Assembly (NCBI GenBank): GCA_023433515.1
Contig: JAEZCN010000073.1
Coordinates: 1 to 12,732, forward strand
DNA from: Pseudomonadota bacterium
GTDB lineage: Bacteria > Pseudomonadota > Gammaproteobacteria > Steroidobacterales > Steroidobacteraceae
Length of the DNA: 12,732 nt
Reading direction: 5' to 3'
The first letter of the stretch is position 1. The number at the start of each line of letters is the position of its first letter. The notes beneath the pieces were generated by a model that searched no databases, had not been told where the DNA came from, and saw only the letters and a program-made list of their open reading frames with translations. Below are positions 9,141-12,732 of this stretch, piece by piece. A program made the translations under genes and the position numbers.

Positions 9141-9505
9141 GCGGCACTGAGCAAGCGGTCGAGCGTCGCCAGTAGTTGGGTCGGATTGAAGGGCTTGACG
9201 ATCCAGCCCGTGGCGCCGGCACGTTTGCCCTCGGACTTCTTGTCCTGGCTCGACTCGGTCGTGAGCAGCAGCAGCGGCGTCAGGCGATAACCCTTCAGCG
9301 TGCGCAACTCGCGTACCAGCGTGATGCCGTCCATGCGCGGCATGTTCACGTCGCAGATCACGAGGTCGACATTCTCCTTGCGCGCGAACTCGAGCGCCTC
9401 CTGGCCATCCGTCGCTTCGACCACCCCGTAACCGGCCGACTCCAGCGTTGCGCGCACCATCTGGCGCATCGAGGGAGAGTCGTCAACCGTAAGTATCGTT
9501 GTCAT
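9137..9505 (-). CDS. cheY: Single-domain CheY-like response regulator
   Basis: A 122-residue stand-alone receiver, the usual CheY size. The acidic pocket is Asp8/Asp9 in TVDDSPSMR, the phosphorylation site is Asp52 in CDVNMPRMDG, the switch Thr82 is in LLTTES and Lys104 is in VKPFNP. The position equivalent to E. coli CheY Tyr106 is Trp101 (GATGWIVKP). The start at 9505 (MTTILTVDDS) fits the family, with GGA about eight bases upstream; a longer in-frame start at 9532 would overlap the end of cheB. It follows cheB by 19 bases and overlaps the CheZ-like gene. It probably receives phosphate from a CheA not seen in this window. Whether it acts on the flagellar motor or as a phosphate sink cannot be told from sequence. 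Confidence 0.93.
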   Translation of the reverse strand: MTTILTVDDSPSMRQMVRATLESAGYGVVEATDGQEALEFARKENVDLVICDVNMPRMDGITLVRELRTLKGYRLTPLLLLTTESSQDKKSEGKRAGATGWIVKPFNPTQLLATLDRLLSAA

Positions 9506-9524
9506 GATGTCGTTCCAATGTTGC

Positions 9525-10637
9525 CTATCCACGTGCGGCGAGGGCCTGCGCGCCCGCCGTCTGCACCCATCGCATGATGGTCTCCGCCACCTTGTTGAGC
9601 GGCACCACCTCGTCGGCCGCTCCGAGCCTCACGGCGGCGCCGGGCATTCCCCAGACGACGCTCGTCACCTCGTCCTGCACGATCGTCGCAGAGCCGGCGT
9701 CGTGCATTTCCTTGAGTCCGCGCGCGCCGTCATCGCCCATGCCGGTGAGGATGACGCCCACGGAGTTGGGACCTACCTGCTGCGCCACCGAGCGAAACAG
9801 CACGTCGACGCTCGGGATGTGCCGGTTGACGGGCGGTCCGTCATTGAGTCGGCAGCGATAACGCGCGCCGTCGCGCTCCACCAGCAAGTGCCGCCCGCCC
9901 GGCGCGATGTACACGTGCCCTGGCATGATGAGCTGGCCGTCGGTGGGCTCGCAGACATTGAGATGGCTGGCGGCGTCCATGCGGCGCGCGAACGGGCCGC
10001 TGAACGCCGCGGGAATGTGCTGTGCGATCAGCACCGCCGGACTGTCCGGCGGCAACGAAACCAGCACTTCGCGGATCGCTTCCGTTCCGCCGGTCGATGC
10101 GCCGACCGCGATGATCCGGTCCGTGGTGCGCAAGACGCGCGGTTTTGCGGCACCCAGCGGAATGATGGCGTCCGCGGAGTGACGCGGCGCGACCGCCACC
10201 GGAAGCGCCGGCGCGCTGCGCGCGTGCACGCGCGCGTCCGCGGCGACGCGGATCTTCGCGAGGATCTCCTCGCTGAAACCGGTGAGCGTGCCCGCGATGT
10301 CGGACTTGGGCTTCGACACGTAATCGACGGCGCCGAGCTCGAGCGCACGCAGCGTGATCTCCGCGCCCTTGTCCGTCAGCGACGACACCATGATGGTCGG
10401 GATCGGCCGCAGCCGCATGAGGTTGGCGAGGAAGGTCAGGCCGTCCATGCGCGGCATCTCGACGTCGAGCGTGAGCACGTCGGGATTGGTTTCCTTGATG
10501 CGCTCGCGCGCGACGTACGGGTCCGACGCCGTGCCGACGAGCTCGATGTCTTTCGCTTCCTTCAGGATCTCGCCGAGGATCTGCCTCACGAGCGCCGAGT
10601 CATCGATGACCAGAACCTTGATCTTCTTCCGTGACAT
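9525..10637 (-). CDS. cheB: CheB, receptor methylesterase/glutamine deamidase
   Basis: A 370-residue two-domain protein. The N-terminal receiver (about 6-125) has Asp12/Asp13, phosphorylation site Asp58 in LDVEMPRMDG and Lys109 in VSKPKSD. A linker of about 45 residues, rich in Ala, Pro and Arg, leads to the esterase domain (about 173-360). Its catalytic triad is Ser181 in VGASTGG, His207 in AQHIPAAFSGPF and Asp303 in LTGMGDDGARG. It removes methyl groups from chemoreceptor glutamates when phosphorylated by CheA. The start at 10637 (MSRKKIKV) has GAGGG seven bases upstream; the longer frame from 10682 would overlap the end of cheR and is not needed. It lies 10 bases after cheR, the usual pairing. 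Confidence 0.97.
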   Translation of the reverse strand: MSRKKIKVLVIDDSALVRQILGEILKEAKDIELVGTASDPYVARERIKETNPDVLTLDVEMPRMDGLTFLANLMRLRPIPTIMVSSLTDKGAEITLRALELGAVDYVSKPKSDIAGTLTGFSEEILAKIRVAADARVHARSAPALPVAVAPRHSADAIIPLGAAKPRVLRTTDRIIAVGASTGGTEAIREVLVSLPPDSPAVLIAQHIPAAFSGPFARRMDAASHLNVCEPTDGQLIMPGHVYIAPGGRHLLVERDGARYRCRLNDGPPVNRHIPSVDVLFRSVAQQVGPNSVGVILTGMGDDGARGLKEMHDAGSATIVQDEVTSVVWGMPGAAVRLGAADEVVPLNKVAETIMRWVQTAGAQALAARG

Positions 10638-10647
10638 GACCGGTCCC

Positions 10648-11517
10648 TCAGTCTTCCAGTCTGCGGTAGATGGTCCGGCCAACCAGCTCGTAGCGCGTAC
10701 TCACGCGGTACAGGGTCTCCGAATGTCCCAGGAACAGCAGGTCGCCGGGACGCTGCAGTTCCGCCATGCGGTCGAACAGCACGCGCTGCGTGGGCTTGTC
10801 GAAATAGATGATGACGTTGCGGCAGAAGATCGCGTCGAAGGGCCCGCGCATCGGCCAGGGGTTCATGAGGTTGAGCTGCTTGAACGTGATGAGATTCCGC
10901 AGCTCCTCGCGGGCACGATAGTTGCCCGTTTGCGCGCCCGTTCCCTTCTCGAAGTAACGCCCGACACGCTTCATGTCCATGTTCTCGAAGCGCGCGGCCG
11001 AGTACACACCCGCGGCACCGGTTGCGAGCACGGCCGAGTCGAGGTCGGTGGCGAGGACCTTGGCATCCCAGCCCTCGAGCTGGGCCTGCGCTTCGCGCAG
11101 CACCATGGCGATCGAATAGGGTTCTTCGCCGGTCGAGGCCGCGCAGCACCAGATGCGCAGCCGGCGCGACCCGGCCGTTCTCGCCCGCAATGCCGGGATC
11201 ATCTCGCGTGACATGTATTCGAAGTGATGCGGCTCGCGGAAGAAGGAGGTCAGGTTGGTCGTCACCGCGTTGGTGAACTCTTCGATCTCCGGCCCACCGC
11301 CCTCGAGCACCTGGATGTAGTCGCCGAAGTTGTCGAGTTTGAGCGCACGCAGGCGCCGCGCGAGCCGTCCGTGGACGAGCTGAAACTTGTGATCCGACAG
11401 CGCGATCCCCGTGTGCGTGCGCACGAGCTCGCGGATGCGCTGGAACTGCGACTGCGTGAGCTCGAACTCGATGCGCGTGAGGCGCACCGTGGTCTGCGAA
11501 GTCGGTTCCGGGATCAT
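10648..11517 (-). CDS. cheR: CheR, chemoreceptor glutamate methyltransferase
   Basis: A 289-residue CheR of typical length. The helical N-terminal domain (about 18-90) ends in TTNLTSFFRE (86-95). The S-adenosylmethionine domain follows, with IWCCAASTGEEPYS (122-135), the acidic ATDLD (156-160), FCRNVIIYFD (231-240) and FLGHSETL (262-269). It methylates receptor glutamates during adaptation. No extra C-terminal TPR or other domain is attached. The receptor at the right end of the window ends in EWTEF, a plausible docking tail for this enzyme. The start at 11517 stands 13 bases after the cheW stop. Confidence 0.97.
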   Translation of the reverse strand: MIPEPTSQTTVRLTRIEFELTQSQFQRIRELVRTHTGIALSDHKFQLVHGRLARRLRALKLDNFGDYIQVLEGGGPEIEEFTNAVTTNLTSFFREPHHFEYMSREMIPALRARTAGSRRLRIWCCAASTGEEPYSIAMVLREAQAQLEGWDAKVLATDLDSAVLATGAAGVYSAARFENMDMKRVGRYFEKGTGAQTGNYRAREELRNLITFKQLNLMNPWPMRGPFDAIFCRNVIIYFDKPTQRVLFDRMAELQRPGDLLFLGHSETLYRVSTRYELVGRTIYRRLED

Positions 11518-11530
11518 GTCGGTACGCGGA

Positions 11531-12037
11531 TCAGCGCGTCGCGTCGCGCACGGCCGGCGTGGAGATGCAGGAAGCGACCAGCTGATCGATGTCGAGCAGC
11601 ATGACCATCTTTCCGTCGACGCTCGTCAGTCCACGCACGCAGGCGCCCTCGGTCGACGCGCCGAGATCCGGCGTCGGCTTGATACTGTCCTGGCTGATGC
11701 TGTAGACCTCGGATACCGCGTCCACGACGATGCCCGCGGTCTTCTCGCCGTGGTCGGTCCGCACGCGGACCACGATGACGACCGTGGAGCTGTCCGCGGC
11801 GCGTTGTTCGACGCCGAAACGCGTGCGCAGGTCGATGACCGGCACGATGACGCCGCGCAGGTTCATGACGCCCAGTAGATAGGGCGGCGTGTACGGCACG
11901 CGCGTGACGCCGTCCCAGCCCTTGATCTCCTGGACGCAGAGGATGTCCACGCCGTATTCCTCGCCCGCGCAGACGAAGGTGAGGAACTGCGACGTGCCGG
12001 CGGGTTCGCCGGAAGTCTGGATGGCTGCTGCTTGCAT
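11531..12037 (-). CDS. cheW: CheW, receptor-kinase coupling protein
   Basis: A 168-residue single CheW domain, the usual size. Landmarks are FLTFVCAGEEYGVDI (18-32), VQEIKGW (35-41), VPYTPPYLLGVMNLRGVIVPVIDL (47-70) with the conserved NLRG and its Arg62, and the closing MVMLLDIDQLV (144-154). CheW links receptors to CheA in the signalling array. The start at 12037 (MQAAAIQTS) has GGGGAG five bases upstream. A longer in-frame start at 12067 would overlap the receptor stop at 12052 and has no better ribosome site. It lies 14 bases after the receptor gene and 13 before cheR, so it is clearly in the operon. Confidence 0.96.
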   Translation of the reverse strand: MQAAAIQTSGEPAGTSQFLTFVCAGEEYGVDILCVQEIKGWDGVTRVPYTPPYLLGVMNLRGVIVPVIDLRTRFGVEQRAADSSTVVIVVRVRTDHGEKTAGIVVDAVSEVYSISQDSIKPTPDLGASTEGACVRGLTSVDGKMVMLLDIDQLVASCISTPAVRDATR

Positions 12038-12051
12038 GTTCGCTCCCCGGC

Positions 12052-12732
12052 TCAGAACTCGGTCCATTCGGTGTCGTCACCGACGGCCTTGCGGATCGGC
12101 GGCGGCTCGGCCGCGGCACGTGCCTGCGGCGCGCGTGGCGCCTGCGACCGGGCGCGGCGGGCCTGCGAGTCGGCGGCTGCCTTCGAATCGCCACGCACCT
12201 GGTAGCGCGCGACGAGCGTGTTGAGCGAGATCACCTGCTCGACGATCGCCTGGCTGGCGGCCGCGGCTTCTTCGACGAGCGCGGCGTTCTGCTGCGTGCC
12301 CTCGTCCATCTGCATGACGGCCTTGTTGACCTGCTCGATGCCGGAGGATTGTTCGCGCGACGCCGCGGCGATTTCCGCCACGATGTCCGTAACCTTCTTC
12401 ACCGCGTTGACGATTTCTTCGAGTGTCTTGCCCGATTCGTCGACGAGGCGGCTGCCTTCATCCACCTTCGCTACGGTGTCCTGGATCAGCGCCTTGATTT
12501 CCTTCGCGGCGGTTGCCGAGCGGCCCGCGAGGTTGCGCACTTCGGTCGCCACCACGGCGAAGCCGCGGCCCTGTTCGCCCGCCCGTGCCGCTTCGACGGC
12601 CGCGGTCAACGCGAGCAGGTTGGTCTGGAACGCGATCTCGTCGATCACGCCGATGATGTCGGCGATCTTCTTGCTCGCCGCGTTGATGCCGCCCATCGCG
12701 GCCACCGCATTGCTCACCACCGCGCCGCCCTT
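12052..12732 (-). CDS. Methyl-accepting chemotaxis protein, C-terminal signalling part (5' end beyond window)
   Basis: The visible 227 codons are the cytoplasmic end of a chemoreceptor; the sensor, membrane part and start lie outside the window. The hairpin tip DEIAFQTNLLAL, then EAARAGEQGRGFAVVA and EVRNLAGRSATAAKEI, identifies it beyond doubt. This tip binds CheA and CheW. One highly conserved residue differs: LLALTAAVEAAR has Thr (codon 12604-12606) where nearly all receptors have Asn, equivalent to E. coli Tsr Asn381 in the trimer contact. After the helical bundle comes an Ala/Arg/Pro-rich flexible linker of roughly 40 residues that ends in DDTEWTEF. The last five residues fit the x-aromatic-x-x-aromatic docking tail that binds CheR and CheB. 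It is the first visible gene of the chemotaxis block. Confidence 0.95.
   Translation of the reverse strand, partial: KGGAVVSNAVAAMGGINAASKKIADIIGVIDEIAFQTNLLALTAAVEAARAGEQGRGFAVVATEVRNLAGRSATAAKEIKALIQDTVAKVDEGSRLVDESGKTLEEIVNAVKKVTDIVAEIAAASREQSSGIEQVNKAVMQMDEGTQQNAALVEEAAAASQAIVEQVISLNTLVARYQVRGDSKAAADSQARRARSQAPRAPQARAAAEPPPIRKAVGDDTEWTEF

Overview
The window looks like chromosomal DNA of a motile, high-G+C Gram-negative bacterium. The CheB/CheR/CheD set with a CheZ-like phosphatase, the sigma-28-type promoter and the style of the proteins suggest a gammaproteobacterium, perhaps of the Steroidobacter/Xanthomonadales neighbourhood. That placement is inference from protein style, not from a marker gene. 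Every gene I can support lies on the minus strand, so transcription runs from high to low coordinates. Genes are tightly packed with many ATGA or near-zero junctions. No gene-free stretch exceeds about 110 bases. I see no tRNA, rRNA, CRISPR array or transposase gene.

Right part (12732 down to 7968), chemotaxis signalling. The C-terminal part of a methyl-accepting chemotaxis protein (cut by the window edge) is followed by CheW, CheR, CheB, a single-domain CheY-like receiver, a short CheZ-like protein and CheD. This set holds receptor coupling, methylation and demethylation, glutamine deamidation, and a phospho-receiver with its probable phosphatase. CheA is not in view and must be encoded elsewhere, possibly upstream. 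The receptor ends in a xWxxF-type tail suited to tethering CheR/CheB. CheD and the CheZ-like protein share an unusual IELF C-terminus.

Middle (7967 to 4808), three tandem HDOD-domain paralogues, then a small exported protein. A good sigma-28 (FliA) promoter lies in the 93-base gap between cheD and the first HDOD gene. A second TAAA-N15-GCCGATAC match lies ahead of the small exported protein, inside an imperfect inverted repeat. A strong hairpin plus T-run terminator (4754-4789) closes this block. The HDOD triplet and the exported protein therefore look like a flagellar-regulon extension of the chemotaxis operon. I regard this as the most novel part of the window.

Left part (4696 to 1), a four-gene catabolic operon: a PuuA/GlnA-like glutamate-amine ligase, an aldehyde dehydrogenase, an iron-type alcohol dehydrogenase and a class I glutamine amidotransferase-fold protein (cut by the window edge). 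The order and overlapping junctions suggest a gamma-glutamylation pathway: an amine is capped with glutamate, a hydroxyl is oxidised to aldehyde and then acid, and the cap is hydrolysed off. Having an alcohol dehydrogenase and no visible PuuB-type amine oxidase points to an amino alcohol such as ethanolamine rather than a diamine. The substrate is inference.
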